From contig JAUIMM010000200.1 in assembly GCA_031769625.1 (NCBI GenBank), forward strand, positions 49,870,001 to 49,934,000: DNA of 64,000 nt, written 5' to 3'. The position numbers and the translations under genes were made by a program. A model generated the notes under the pieces. It worked only from the letters and a program-made list of their open reading frames with translations. It searched no databases and was not told the DNA's origin. The DNA is from Taudactylus pleione. Taxonomy: Eukaryota > Chordata > Amphibia > Anura > Myobatrachidae. Of this stretch, positions 34,286 to 44,371 are shown piece after piece. Position 1 is the first letter of the stretch. The number at the start of each line of letters is the position of its first letter.

Positions 34286-34808
34286 GGGCCTGATTCAGAG
34301 CCACTCGTAAGCGGCAGCTCGTTCGCTCCGAGCGATGTTTGCCCAACTGCGCATGCGTACGGATCGTTATACGCATGCGCGAACCAGTCAGTGCGGCCGA
34401 AATTCATGTTCTCGCAAAAGAGCGGAGATCCGATCGCAGGCGTGCTTAAAGGTCAAAACGGGCGTTTTATGGGTGTGCATATTTAAAACAGCAGCGTTAT
34501 TGACCACGTCACTGGGTTTTTTTTAAGCCAGAACTGCTCGCAAAATTGTGGTAGCAAAAACCAACCACAAGAATAGCGAGCAGCTCATATCCTGTTCGAT
34601 GTACTCGATTAATCTAACAAATAGCAGACATGACGTAGGATGCGAGCGGCCAGGGGGCGTAGTTTCCCAAAAAACGACCGCAAGTTTTGTTCGCTCGTTC
34701 AGACCAAGAGGCGTCAACAGACCGCAAACAGCGAACGGTTCATTTGAATAGCCACCCCTATTTTCAGGATGAGCGAGCGCTAATTGCGTCCGGCTCTGAA
34801 TCAGGCCC
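34286..34808. mobile_element. Harbinger MITE, 523 bp, TSD ATA
   Basis: Ends GGGCCTGATTCAGAGCC and GGCTCTGAATCAGGCCC are perfect inverted repeats over 17 bp, flanked by ATA (34283-34285, 34809-34811). The ends match those of the 7.9-kb Harbinger at 6238. It contains many CGCTCG/CGAGCG words. Confidence 0.9.
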
Positions 34809-34811
34809 ATA

Positions 34812-35063
34812 GCTTCCTAATTGGGTTTTGCTGTTGTAATAATCGATCCAATAAATGGTAGAAATTGAGACTTATAAGGGTGTTCCCTTAAATTTTTTGC
34901 GTAAAATTAACCATCATTTCCTTGTAGACATTAATATAGGATTATTCCTGTTTATCGAGTCTACCTCCATGTCTTTTTGATGTAAAAATGAGGTGTATAT
35001 CTCTCAAAAATCCTTGTTCCAGTGTGGTATCTGTATATATATGCGAATTATGGATCCAGTCTT
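34812..35063 (-). pseudogene. L1-2 ORF2 fragment
   Basis: Sequence between two insertions, AT-rich and broken in all frames. Assigned to L1-2 by position only. Confidence 0.45.
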
Positions 35064-35229
35064 CAGTGGCGTAACTAGGGTATTTGGAGCCCAGGGCAAA
35101 TTTTAAAATGCAGCCCCCCCCCCCACTATGTGCGCGCGCTCTGAAAAATGGGCGTGGTCACAAGGGGTCACTGAAAAATGGGGCGTGTCAACATGACACA
35201 CACCCCTTTCTTGTCACTGGGAACATTTC

Positions 35230-35960
35230 TTTCCATTTGCAGATTAATGCAGTGCCCCTTATACAGTCCCCCCTATGCAGTACCCCTAGTAGTGGTCCCC
35301 TTATGCAGCCCGCCATTAGTTCCCCTTATACAGTGCCCCCAGTAGTGATCCCCCATATGCAGTCCCTCAGTAGTGATCCCCCATATGCAGTGCCCTTTAT
35401 ACAGTGCCCCCAGGAGTGATTCCCCCCTTATGCAGGCCCCCAGTAGTGCCCCTTATACAGTGCCCCCAGTAGTTGTCCCCCTTATGCAGGCCCCCAGTAG
35501 TTATCCCCCCTATGCAGTGCCCCCTGTAGTGGTTCTCCCTTTTCAGTGCCCCCTGTAGTGGTCCCCCATTTTCAGTGCCCCCTGTAGTGGTCCCCCCTGT
35601 GCAGTGCTCCCTGTAGTAAGCCCCTTATATAGTGCCCCAGTAGGAGTCCCCCTTGATGCAGTGCCCCCAGTAGTAGTCCCCACCAATGCAGTGCCCCAGT
35701 AGTAGTCCCCCCTATGCAGAACCCTTTATATAGTGCCCCCAGTAGGAGTCCCCCTTGATGCAGTGCCCCCTGTAGTAGTCCCCAGTAGTGGTCCCCCACG
35801 ATGCAGTGCCCCCAGTAGTAGTCCCCAGTAGTGGTCCCCCCAATGCAGTGCCCCCAGTAGTCCCCTCCTTAGTAATAGTCCCTCCCCGAAGCAGTGCCCC
35901 CAGTAATAGTCCCTTCCTTAGTAATAGTCCCCCCCCGATGCAGTGCCCCCATTATAAGTG
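35230..35960. repeat. GTGCCCCCAGTAGTNGTCCCCC minisatellite
   Basis: The reverse-complement form of the CTACTACTGGGGGCAC array found in the sister hAT copies. Units of 30-40 bp with CAGTGCCCCCAGTAGTAGTC cores. Confidence 0.95.
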
Positions 35961-36373
35961 CCCCCCCCGACAAATACACACTGAAATGAAACAATAAAAG
36001 AAAAATACTTACCTGAATCCACGCTAGGGCTCCCGTACGTCAGTCCTCCCGGGCTGGCGCGCTGTGCATCATGGGAGAGACGTCATGACGTCTCTCCCAT
36101 TACCCACTGCTGGAGCCGGCTCTTGCAGTGGGCGCTGGAGCAGTCAATGAAAGTCTGTCTGACTCTCATTGGCTGCTGATTAACACACACATCGCCACCA
36201 GCGCTGGTGGCGATGTGTGTGTTATGCACAGCATGAGCCCGCCTGCCATCATCCTCCTGGCGCTATTGGGCAAACGCTCAGGGGGAGGGAAGGGGCTCAG
36301 CTGTGCAACACAGGACCGGCGCTGGGAAGCCTAGCGTCGGTCGTGTGTAAATGTGTAGTGCTGACCGCACTCA

Positions 36374-36840
36374 GGATCTCATTCAGAGGCGCTCGCAAAA
36401 TGCGAGCACTCGCTCTGAATGAGGGCGGCCGCATCTATTTTCCGACCCGGCCTCCTGACCGCTCGCTAGGCTGTGGGTGACCACCCACAGCTTTAGCGAG
36501 CGGCCATGTTGATGGTCGCGATGGTCAAGACCATTGGGGCTTGCGACGAGACCCTTGTGGTAGGGTCTCGTCTACAGCAAGCCCCAGTGAGCTTTCGGCT
36601 CTATTAGAGCCGGAAGCTCACCACTGACATCATGAGTGATGTCAGTGGGGCCGCCCCCAAACGGCAGGCGTTCCGTCGGGAACGCCTCCATTTGGCCAGC
36701 CACCCCCCAGTCCCGCCTACAAAACGGTGCGAGCTGTCGATCACCATCGACAGCCACCCCTTTTGTAGTGAGTCCCGGAGCCAAAACATCCACCCGCTTG
36801 CGAGTGCATAGGCGCTTGTGAGCGGGTCTGAATGAGACCC
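36374..36840. mobile_element. Harbinger MITE, 467 bp, TSD TCA
   Basis: Ends GGATCTCATTCAGAGGCGCTC and GAGCGGGTCTGAATGAGACCC are inverted, flanked by TCA (36371-36373, 36841-36843). Internal hairpins include TGTGGGTGACCACCCACA and ACTGACATCATGAGTGATGT-type palindromes. Related to 40528-41068 and 62232-62400. Confidence 0.85.
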
Positions 36841-36970
36841 TCACTGCGGTCGGCACTAGACTGCCTAACTAGGGTGGGCCGGTACTGTGGCCGGTGGCGC
36901 CCCCCCGTGCCGCCGGTCCCACGGCGCCCAGGGCACGTACCCAGCTTACCCTGCCCTCGTTAAGCCACTG

Positions 36971-37228
36971 CCAGTCTCCAAGGTCGCGCAACAGTGCCAC
37001 CTGATTGTACTGCATCACGTTCGGGAAATTAATACCTCCATGATTTTTTTTCTGCTGTAGTTTAATCAAACTAATTCTGGGTTTCTTATTTTGCCAAATA
37101 AAAGTGCAAAACATTCTATTAATTTCTAAACTATCTCTATTTGTTAATAATAATCCAGGTAAATTTTGTAACAGATATAGTAATCTCAGAAGGGATACCA
37201 TTTTAATTAAATTAGCCCTACCCATACA
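36971..37228 (-). pseudogene. L1-2 ORF2 segment just after the RT
   Basis: On minus the open stretch reads GRANLIKMVSLLRLLYLLQN, then FIWQNKKPRISL and KNHGGINFPN. These are the post-RT blocks of L1 ORF2. The frame is open over this segment but flanked by the hAT on one side and the Tc1 on the other. Confidence 0.85.
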
Positions 37229-37230
37229 TA

Positions 37231-38819
37231 CAGTCCATCCGGAAAGTATTCACAACGCGTCACTTTTTCCACATTTTGTTATGTTACAGCCTTATTCCAC
37301 AATGGAATATATTAATTTTTCTCCTCAAAATTCTACAAACAATACCCCGTAATGACAAAGTGTAAACAGTTTTTTTGAGATTTTTGCAAATTTAATAAAA
37401 AAAAAAACCTAAAGAAATCACATGTACATAAGTATTCACAGCCTTTGCTCAATACTTTGTTGATGCACCTTTGTCAGCAATTACAGCCTCAAGTCTGTTT
37501 GAATATGATGCCACAAGTTTGGTACACCTATCTTTGGGCACTTTCACCCTTTCTTCTTTGCTGCACCTCTCAAGCTCCATCAGGTTGGATGGGAAGCGTC
37601 GATGCATAGCCATTTTCAGATCTCTCCAGAGATGTTCAATCGGATTCAAGTCTGGGCTCTGGCTGTGCCACTCAAGGACATTCACAGAGTTGTCCTGAAG
37701 CCACTCCTTTGATATCTTGGCTGTGTGCTTAAGGTCGTTGTCCTGCTGAAAGATTAACCGTCGCCCCAGTCTGAGGTGAAGAGCGTTTTGGAGCAGGTTT
37801 TCATCCAGGATGTCTCTGTACTTTGCTGCATTCATCTTTCCCTCTAACCTGACTAGTCTCCCAATTCCTGCCGCTGAAAAACATCCCCACAGCATGATGC
37901 TATTGGCCTGGTGATAAGCGGTGCCTGGTTTCCTCCAAACAAAACGCCTGGCATTCACGCCAAAGAGTACAATCTTTGTCTCTCATGGTCTGAGAGTCCT
38001 TCAGGTGCATTTTGGCAATCTCCAGGTGGACTGCCATGTGCTTTTTACTAAGGAGTGGCTTCCGTCTGGCCACTCTACCATACAGGCCTGATTGGTGGAT
38101 TGCTGCAGAGATGGTTGTCCTTCTGGAAGGTTCTCGTCTCTCCACAGAGGGATGCTGTAGCTCTGACAGAGTGACCATTGGGTTCTTGGTCACCTCCCTG
38201 ACGAGGGCCCTTCTCCCCTGATCACTTAGTTGAGACGGCCAGCCAAATCTAGGAAGAGTCCTGGTGGTTCCAAATTTCTTCCATTTATGGATGATGGAGG
38301 CCACTGTGCTCATTGGGACCTTCAAAGCAGCAGATATTTTTCTGTACCCTTCCCCAGATTTGTGCCTCGAGACAATCCTGTCTCGAAGGTCTACAGACAA
38401 TTCCTTGGACTTCATGCTTGGTTTGTGCTCTGACATGCACTGTCAAGTATGGGACCTTATATAGACAGGTGTATGCCTTTCAAGATAATGTCCAATTAAC
38501 TGAATTTACCACAGGTGGACTCCAATTAAGCTGTAGGAACATCTCAAGGATGATCAGTGGAAACAGGATGCATCTGAGCTCAATTTTAAGCTTAATGGCA
38601 AAGGCCGTGGATACTTATGTACATGTGATTTCTTAGTGGTTTTTTTTTTTAATTAAATTTGCAAAAATCTTAAAAAAACTTTTTACACGTTATCATTATG
38701 GGCTATATTGTCTGTAGAATTTTGAGGACAAAAATGAATTTATTCAATTTTGAAATAAGGCTGTAACATAACAAAGTGTGGAAAAAATTAAGCGCTGTGA
38801 ATACTTTCCGGATGCACTG
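37231..38819 (-). mobile_element. Tc1/mariner element, 1,589 bp
   Basis: Ends CAGTCCATCCGGAAAGTATT and CTTTCCGGATGCACTG are inverted (one mismatch), flanked by TA (37229-37230, 38820-38821). Arms are ~210 bp, with an inner match at ACATGTACATAAGTATTCAC. Contains a broken transposase on minus. Confidence 0.95.
37449..38436 (-). pseudogene. Tc1 transposase with internal deletions
   Basis: The N-terminal half (38436 to about 37960) has HTH blocks DRIVSRHKSGEGYRKISAAL and SDQGRRALVREVTKNP. The C-terminal half (37958-37449) has NARRFVWRKPGTA, FQQDNDLKHTAK (second Asp) and SPDLNPIEHLW (Glu), ending in TKY. Around 37985-37950 the first catalytic block (usually W-S-D-E-T-K) is missing: TMR is followed directly by TKIVLFGVNA in a shifted frame, a deletion of about 24 bp. 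A second in-frame gap removes the usual TVKHGGGS before IMLWGCFSA. Enzymatically dead. Confidence 0.9.
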
Positions 38820-38845
38820 TATATGTATATGATAAACTGAGATAC

Positions 38846-39079
38846 ATACAGCAACCCCTGATGTCCCTCATTTAGCCCACTCACTTTTTTCGGAGGCTAA
38901 GCTCCCTAAATTAAGTACCCAGCAGAGGGATTACCTTGAGGCAAATATTGAGGAGGAGGAGGAGGTTTGACCGGCCATTCATACCCTCAAACTTAACAAA
39001 TCTCTGGGACCTGATTGTATCAGTGGTATCATATTACAGACTGTTGAAAGATGACTTACTTCTCACCCTCACTTATCTT
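38846..39079. repeat. Right copy of ~235-bp duplication flanking L1-2
   Basis: Starts ATACAGCAACCCCTGATG and ends near CACTTATCTT, matching 32684-32921. After it, L1-1 ORF2 continues without a gap in homology. Confidence 0.8.
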
Positions 39080-39472
39080 ATTCAAAGTCTATTTAGAGGT
39101 ACTACTTCATATCTGGCCTTTAATGAGGCTTATATTAGTTCCCAAACCTAACAAAAAATGTAAACTGGTCAATTCTTATCGCCCCATTACACTTTTGAAC
39201 CAAGATGTTAAACTTTTAGCAAAACTTGTTTCCACCAGTCTCCAATCTTTGATGCCCTCCCTTTTAACACATCACCAGCTGGGCTTTACTAATCAACACT
39301 CTGTTTTAGGCATTCGATCTGCTGTTGCCGCTATTGTAGCGACTAAGACGTCTAAGTTCTCCCAAAATATATTGTTGTGTCTTGATGCCGAAAAGGCATT
39401 TGACAAGATCTCAAGGACGCACCTAAATCATGTCTTGTAAGACAGAGAATTTGGGTCATTATTCACCATTGT

Positions 39473-39965
39473 CAGGGCCGGCTCTAGGGGTGTTCAACCA
39501 GTGCGGTCGCACAGGGGCGCCACCCATAGAGGGCGCACCACTCCCCAACATCCCAATTTCAGTGGGACAGTACTGTCCCGCTGTTCCACCTGTGGGCCGA
39601 AGTGGCCCGCGGGTGGTCAAATCGGGAGGTTGGGGACCCCCACCGCCGCAGCTGTGCGGTGGTGCCGGACCCCCGAAGTGTGAATGGATGCAGCGCGCGC
39701 ATGCGCGTGGCATCCATTCACTGACGGGAGAGGGCTGGGGGAAGCCCAGCCAGTGACGAAGGGCTGGGCTTTACCCCCAGCCTGATGTTATTTGGAGTTG
39801 TGCCATGCGAGCACGCCTCCTAATATTGTCACTTAGGGGGGCATGGCCTATGGTAATGAAGGCCACGCCCCCTATTTCGGGCATGCGTGGCTTCACCGCG
39901 CATGTTTACAGGGCGTATTCCTAACGGGCCAGCACAGGGTGCTCAGACCCCTGGAGCCGGCCCTG
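39473..39965. mobile_element. hAT MITE, 493 bp, TSD ACCATTGT
   Basis: Ends CAGGGCCGGCTCTAGGGG and CCCCTGGAGCCGGCCCTG are inverted; perfect 8-bp duplication ACCATTGT at 39465-39472 and 39966-39973. It interrupts L1-1 ORF2 between RT motifs A and B. Sister copy at 42473-42908. Confidence 0.97.
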
Positions 39966-40527
39966 ACCATTGTAATACGGTTCTTTTACCAAATCTACCA
40001 CTAGTCTTATTATTAATGACCTGAAGGGACATCTTGTCACAATGGCCCGGGGCACAAGACAGAGTTGCCCATTATCTACCCTCCTGTTTAATCTGGCCTT
40101 GGACCCTTTGATACAAATTTTGCAGTCATTTGATGATTTTAGGGGCATACCTATTGGTCGAAGATCCTTGAAGTTGTTAGCATTTGCAGATGATCTACTT
40201 CTTTTCTTCTCAAACCCTCATGCATGCTTCACTAAGGTAATGGATAAGATCTACCAATTTGCCCAAATTTTGAGGTTAAAGTTCAATAACCAGAAATTAG
40301 TAGCTCTGTCCCTGTCTCCTGTTACTCGCCCTTTGTGGGCAAGATCCTTAAATCTAACCTGGGCCTCCACTAGTATCCCCTATTTGGGTATTCACCTTCC
40401 CATAAACCTCCATATGCTGTACTCCTTAAATATTACCAAGGTAATTTATAAAGTCACAACTGAACTTAGACAGTGACAACATTTTCAACTTTCCTTTTTG
40501 TGAAGAGCTCACCTTATAAAGATGGTG

Positions 40528-41068
40528 GGCTTCATTCAGAGGCGGCCGTACGGTGTACGACCGCCTCGATGTTTTTCCAGTGCGCATGTGCACGAGGGAG
40601 CCGGCTCCTTCGTGCGCATGCGTGAGACCCGCTACGACCGACAGCGCCGGTTGTAGCGGGTCTCTTTCCAAAGGGGGCGAGCTGTCGATGTTGATTGACA
40701 GCTCGCCCCGTTTGGAAGGCGGGCCAGGGGGTGGCAGCCTAAACGGAGACATTCCCATGGGAACACTGCCGTTTGGGGGAGGCCCCACTGACATCACTAG
40801 TGATGTCAGTGGAGAGCTTCCGGCTCTGACAGAGCCAGAAGCTCTCCGGGGCTTACGACAAGTGAGACCCTACCCTAGGGTCTCGTCGTAAGCCCCGATG
40901 GTCGCGATGATCTATGACCATCGCGACCATCACCCTAGTTGTTGGTAGAGCTGTGGGTGTAAACCCACAGCCTAATGACCGAAACAGAGGCGGGCGGTCA
41001 GGATGCAAGCGGCCACCCAGTTTCTGAGCGACCGCTTGCATCCTCCGACCAACTCTGAATGAGGGCCT
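40528..41068. mobile_element. Harbinger MITE, 541 bp, TSD GTG
   Basis: Ends GGCTTCATTCAGAGGCGG and CAACTCTGAATGAGGGCCT are inverted; GTG flanks at 40525-40527 and 41069-41071. Removing it restores the L1 reading KMVSF across the site, which supports the boundaries. Internal long hairpins around 40660-40710, 40785-40810 and 40900-40935. Confidence 0.85.
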
Positions 41069-41300
41069 GTGTCCTTTCCAAACTGGTTATATCAATTACA
41101 GGTATTACCCCTCTTACTAACTACCAAGGGCGAGCAAGCTATAAATTCGGCATTTCCCCACTTTACAATCAAGCGGCCATTTGCCGTTACATTAAGGACT
41201 GCTTGTCTTCACAAAATGTATATGTCATTTTGATCTGGAACAACAGTTGTTAATTAATCTAACGGCGTTCTTTCACATGGCGAAAAATGATATCCCCCCT

Positions 41301-42245
41301 TTAGGTTTGGATAATGATAGGTGACGGGATTTTGACGCCTATCATTAGTCCCCTGTCGGGATTGCTCAGTCGGGAAGCCGGCGGTCAGTATTTCGACCTT
41401 CGGCTTCCTGACTGCATCCCAGTTATAGTGCAAACTCAGGGCCTTATTCAGCAACAAATGCAAAGGAGAGAACCACGCACTTGGCCAATGTTGTCGCACT
41501 GCACATGCGTGAACCAGAAACTGCAAAGGAAACTGCGATTGCAAAGGGTACGCAGACCCATTGCAGAGTAATTGACAGGAAGCGCCGTTTGTGAGTAGTG
41601 ACGGGGGGGTGGTTGTGCAAATGCAGGCGTGCCTGTGCGTTGCAACGCCGTTGCAGGGGCATGGATAAATTATCCACTAGAATTCCCTACGCAGCCTGAG
41701 GCCTCATAGCGTGTGCTGAAGTTAGCAATGTGCGGCTCTGCCTGGGGAGGGAGTGATAGCAGGGGAGTGAGCGGGCAGTGACAGGGAAGATGAAATGTGC
41801 AGCTGTGCCTGGGGGGTAGTGATCGCGGGGGAGTGTGTTCGCAGCCGCAGGGAAGATTGAATGTACGGCTGTTGATTGCGAGGGTGGGTATGGGCAGGGG
41901 TGGAGAGGTGATCATGGGAGGGGGGTATGGGCAGGGGAGACTGAAGTGCAGCTGTGTGTGGAGGGGAGGTGCGGGCAGAGAAGAAACATATATACTGTAC
42001 ACTGGTGGTGGGCGGGCGGGCGGCGGAACTCTGCAGGGCTCATCAACATAACTGTGACTGTCCTGTAACTGACACTGACAGCAGTCAGCAGTGTCAAGGC
42101 AGACGCCGGCGGCACACACAGGGGTCCAGATCGCGAGTGAGACTTTCTCTCAGCAAAAAGCTTCTCCTTGAAAAAAAAGTTTAGTGCTTGAAGTTGAAGT
42201 GCCGGTATGTCATACCGTTGCATACCGGCACACTTCGAATACTGG
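41301..42245. other. No gene; repeat fragments and purine-rich imperfect repeats
   Basis: Contains GTCGGGATT/AGTCGGGAAGCCGG repeat-like sequence (41340-41400), a GGGCCTTATTCAGCAAC MITE end (41439), and imperfect repeats of GTGCAGCTGTG and GGTATGGGCAGGGG (41790-41990). No domain recognised. Confidence 0.5.
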
Positions 42246-42470
42246 TCACACACTAATATACACATACAGTCACACATTAATGCACAGTCACACACGAATA
42301 TACACACATACAGTCACACATTAACACACAGTCACACATTAATACAGTCACACACTAATAGACACACACAGTCACACATTAATACACAGTAACACCGTAA
42401 TAGACAAACATACAGTCACACATTAATACAGTCACACACTTATGCACACGGACACACACTAACACACACA
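42246..42470. repeat. CACACATTAATACACAGT minisatellite
   Basis: Imperfect ~18-24-bp units of GTCACACATTAATACACA; AC-rich. Confidence 0.9.
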
Positions 42471-42472
42471 CA

Positions 42473-42908
42473 CAGGGCTGGCTCTAGGGGTGTTCGACCT
42501 GAGCGGTCACACAGGGGCGCCACCCATAGAGGGTGCACCCCTCCCCAACATCCCGATTTCAGCGGGACATTACTGTCTCGCTGTTCCACCCGTGGGCCAA
42601 AGTGGCCCGTTGGTGGTTAAATGGGGAGGTTGGGGACCCCCCACTGCCACAGCTGTGTGGCGGTGCCAGAACCCGGAGACTCTGAATGGATGCTGCACGC
42701 ATGCGCGCGGCATCCATTCAGTGACGGGAGAGGGCTGGGGGAAGCCCAGCTAGTGAGGCTCCCCTCAGCCTGATGTTATTTGGAGGTGGCCACGCCTCCT
42801 AATAATGTCACACAGGGGTGTGGCCTATGGTAATTAGGCCACCCCCTGATTTTCGGGCGCGCTGGAGGGGGCTGGCACAAGGTGCTCCGACCCCTGGAGC
42901 CGGCCCTG
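42473..42908. mobile_element. hAT MITE, 436 bp, TSD CACACACA
   Basis: Ends CAGGGCTGGCTCTAGGGG and CCCCTGGAGCCGGCCCTG; flanks CACACACA on both sides, inserted in an AC-rich repeat. Same family as 39473-39965. Confidence 0.9.
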
Positions 42909-43066
42909 CACACACATACATAAATACAGTTACAGACATAGAAACACATGCAAGCACACAATAAAGTGAGCCCTCCCTCCTCTCTCACCTTGCAGAGTAC
43001 ATTATTAGTCTGCACAGTAGTGGCTCCTCCGTCCCCTCTCCTCTCTGTCGGAGCTGGTTTAGTGGC
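42909..43066. other. No gene; flank of the retrovirus
   Basis: AC repeat remainder followed by a pyrimidine-rich CTCCTCCGTCCCCTCTCCTC stretch up to the first LTR. Confidence 0.5.
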
Positions 43067-44353
43067 TGAGACAGAATCAGTGTAAAATTAGCTTGTAGCG
43101 ATGCCATCTTGCGAATGGAAACCAGACTCCATCTTAAAAATAATAATCTGCACGACGCCATTTTAAGTTACAAGTACAGATGGCAATGTTTTTAGTACTG
43201 GGGACAACCTTGCATAGAGAAATACCAAAACAACTAGAGAAACAGCTTCCTGAGAAAAGTAAATAGAAAAAGACAATACACCAGGAACTGTGGGTGTTTT
43301 TACATGTAAAGGGAGAGACCCCACATGTGGACAGGTGTAGCTGTGGCAATTGTAATATGGCCCAGACACTTGAATTTGACTAAATGAACAACGGTAAGAA
43401 ATCTGCTCTTTTAAACTCACTGTCAGACAGGCTGGCACCAGCACAGTTGCGCTGTTAACATGATGCACATTAGCGAATGCACAATATCCTGCATGCGAAC
43501 GCTGTTTATTAGATGCATGCGTGCACATCTGCCCCAAATCAGATAAATCTAACTAGCGTCTTTACCCAAACCCCTAATACTTACACAATGCACACCCACA
43601 TAAAAGATTCCATAGCTTTAAAGTATAAGATTCAAGTTTTATTCAGTTATTACTAATGTTGTGATATAAAGATTATTTGGTATCTAAGGTTTAATACATG
43701 ATAAGTAAGCCGTGTTTGGTGTTATACTAATCTGCACTTTCTCAACAGCTTTCCAGTATCATTGGTGTGAAGATCGCAACATGCATTCTCAATTTATGGA
43801 CCGTAGAGCTATAAAGCACCAAAATGTATTTTGTGAAACCAACAGCCGAGATTTGCATGCAGGGGGAATAGAGGAGACAATAGGCTGTCGGAGGCTGACC
43901 TGTGTCCATTTCAATCAACCTGTTAAATGTCCTGTAACAAACGCACCGTGATGGGGAACCAATGGGATCAGCACCAAACCTCTCTATTGTGTTGTCTGTT
44001 TCTGTAAGGGTATAAATGTGTGTTGTAACCCCAGTCTGGAGTCTTCTTGCTGATTGCTGATTGACGGAGCTTTCTTGCTGATGCCGGTATCTGGTCCAGA
44101 GCGCGTGTGTATGTATAACTGTACCTTGGGTCTGTATAATTTCTTTGCGCTAAATTGTACTTGGATCACAGCATGTAACTATCTCTATTTTACTTGAATA
44201 ATACTTTGTGCTTTGGAAACACATGTTCAAGGTCTAAAGTCTTTATTTTACTGTATGACTGCATACGCAAATAGCGTCAATTTTAGAGGTTTATTGGCAG
44301 GTTTTAGAAGGTATAGGTAGGAGCGTATAGAGGTTCAAATTCAGTATCCTTAG
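43067..44353 (+). repeat. ERV LTR 1 (5' LTR)
   Basis: About 1,287 bp from TGAGACAGAATCAG to CAGTATCCTTAGT, followed by a primer-binding-site-like sequence. TATAAA at 44011-44016. Its first ~420 bp differ from LTR2 at many positions, including an extra ~30 bp near 43210-43240, while its remainder is almost identical to LTR2. Boundaries follow the shared sequence and PBS; no clean host target duplication was found. Confidence 0.85.
44011..44016 (+). promoter_or_regulatory. TATA box of LTR 1
   Basis: GGGTATAAATGTG in the LTR, conserved at 50271-50276 and 56779-56784. Confidence 0.65.
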
Positions 44354-44371
44354 TTGGGGGCTCATAGTGTG
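44354..44371 (+). other. Primer-binding-site-like sequence, copy 1
   Basis: TGGGGGCTCATAGTGTGA directly after the LTR. The first nine bases agree with the tRNA-Pro-type primer site used by many gammaretrovirus-like elements; the rest diverges. Confidence 0.55.

Larger units (their letters stand above)
35064..36970. mobile_element. hAT non-autonomous element with minisatellite, 1,907 bp (inverted orientation)
   Basis: Ends CAGTGGCGTAACTAGGG and CCCTCGTTAAGCCACTG are inverted, with duplication CCAGTCTT/CCAGTCTC (7 of 8) at 35056-35063 and 36971-36978. Inside, in reverse order to the copies at 16535 and 20778: minisatellite (35230-35960), A run plus ACTTACCTG (reverse of CAGGTAAGT, about 36006-36014), GGGAGAGACGTCATGACGTC palindrome (36071-36100) and a GC-rich part. 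A Harbinger MITE is nested at 36374-36840. Confidence 0.9.
32922..38845 (-). mobile_element. Second L1 (L1-2), 5'-truncated, inserted in L1-1
   Basis: A T run at 32921-32930 on plus is the poly(A) tail on minus. Minus-strand ORF2 C-terminal segments lie at 33458-34285, 34812-35063, 36971-37228 and 38822-38845, separated by later insertions. The 5' end is close to the GRANLIKM block, so only the C-terminal third of ORF2 and the 3' UTR were copied. Confidence 0.75.
38846..41300 (+). pseudogene. L1-1 ORF2, RT and post-RT region, interrupted twice
   Basis: Segments 38846-39472, 39974-40527 and 41069-41300. RT motifs are visible: LILVPKPNK with SYRPITLLN, LDAEKAFDKISRTHL (motif A, Asp present), RGTRQSCPLSTLLFNLALDP (motif B) and AFADDLLLF (catalytic motif C, both Asp present), then YLGIHLP. 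After the Harbinger MITE the post-RT block resumes with a QLQVLPLL-like stretch. Frames are broken by several indels and stops. Joined to the 5' segments at 24056-26137 and 32535-32921, it accounts for most of one L1. Confidence 0.85.

Noticed and set aside
33458..41300. Inverted L1 pieces (minus 33458-37228, plus 38846-41300) as a twin-priming inversion of one L1
   Set aside because: The plus-strand piece continues past the post-RT block that also starts the minus-strand piece, so the two overlap in L1 coordinates. Separate insertions with a long duplication fit better.
43134..43951. Short frames inside the LTRs (79-124 aa), repeated in LTR2 and LTR3
   Set aside because: Lie in U3/R sequence, antisense or unrelated to retroviral genes. 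Their repetition simply follows LTR duplication.
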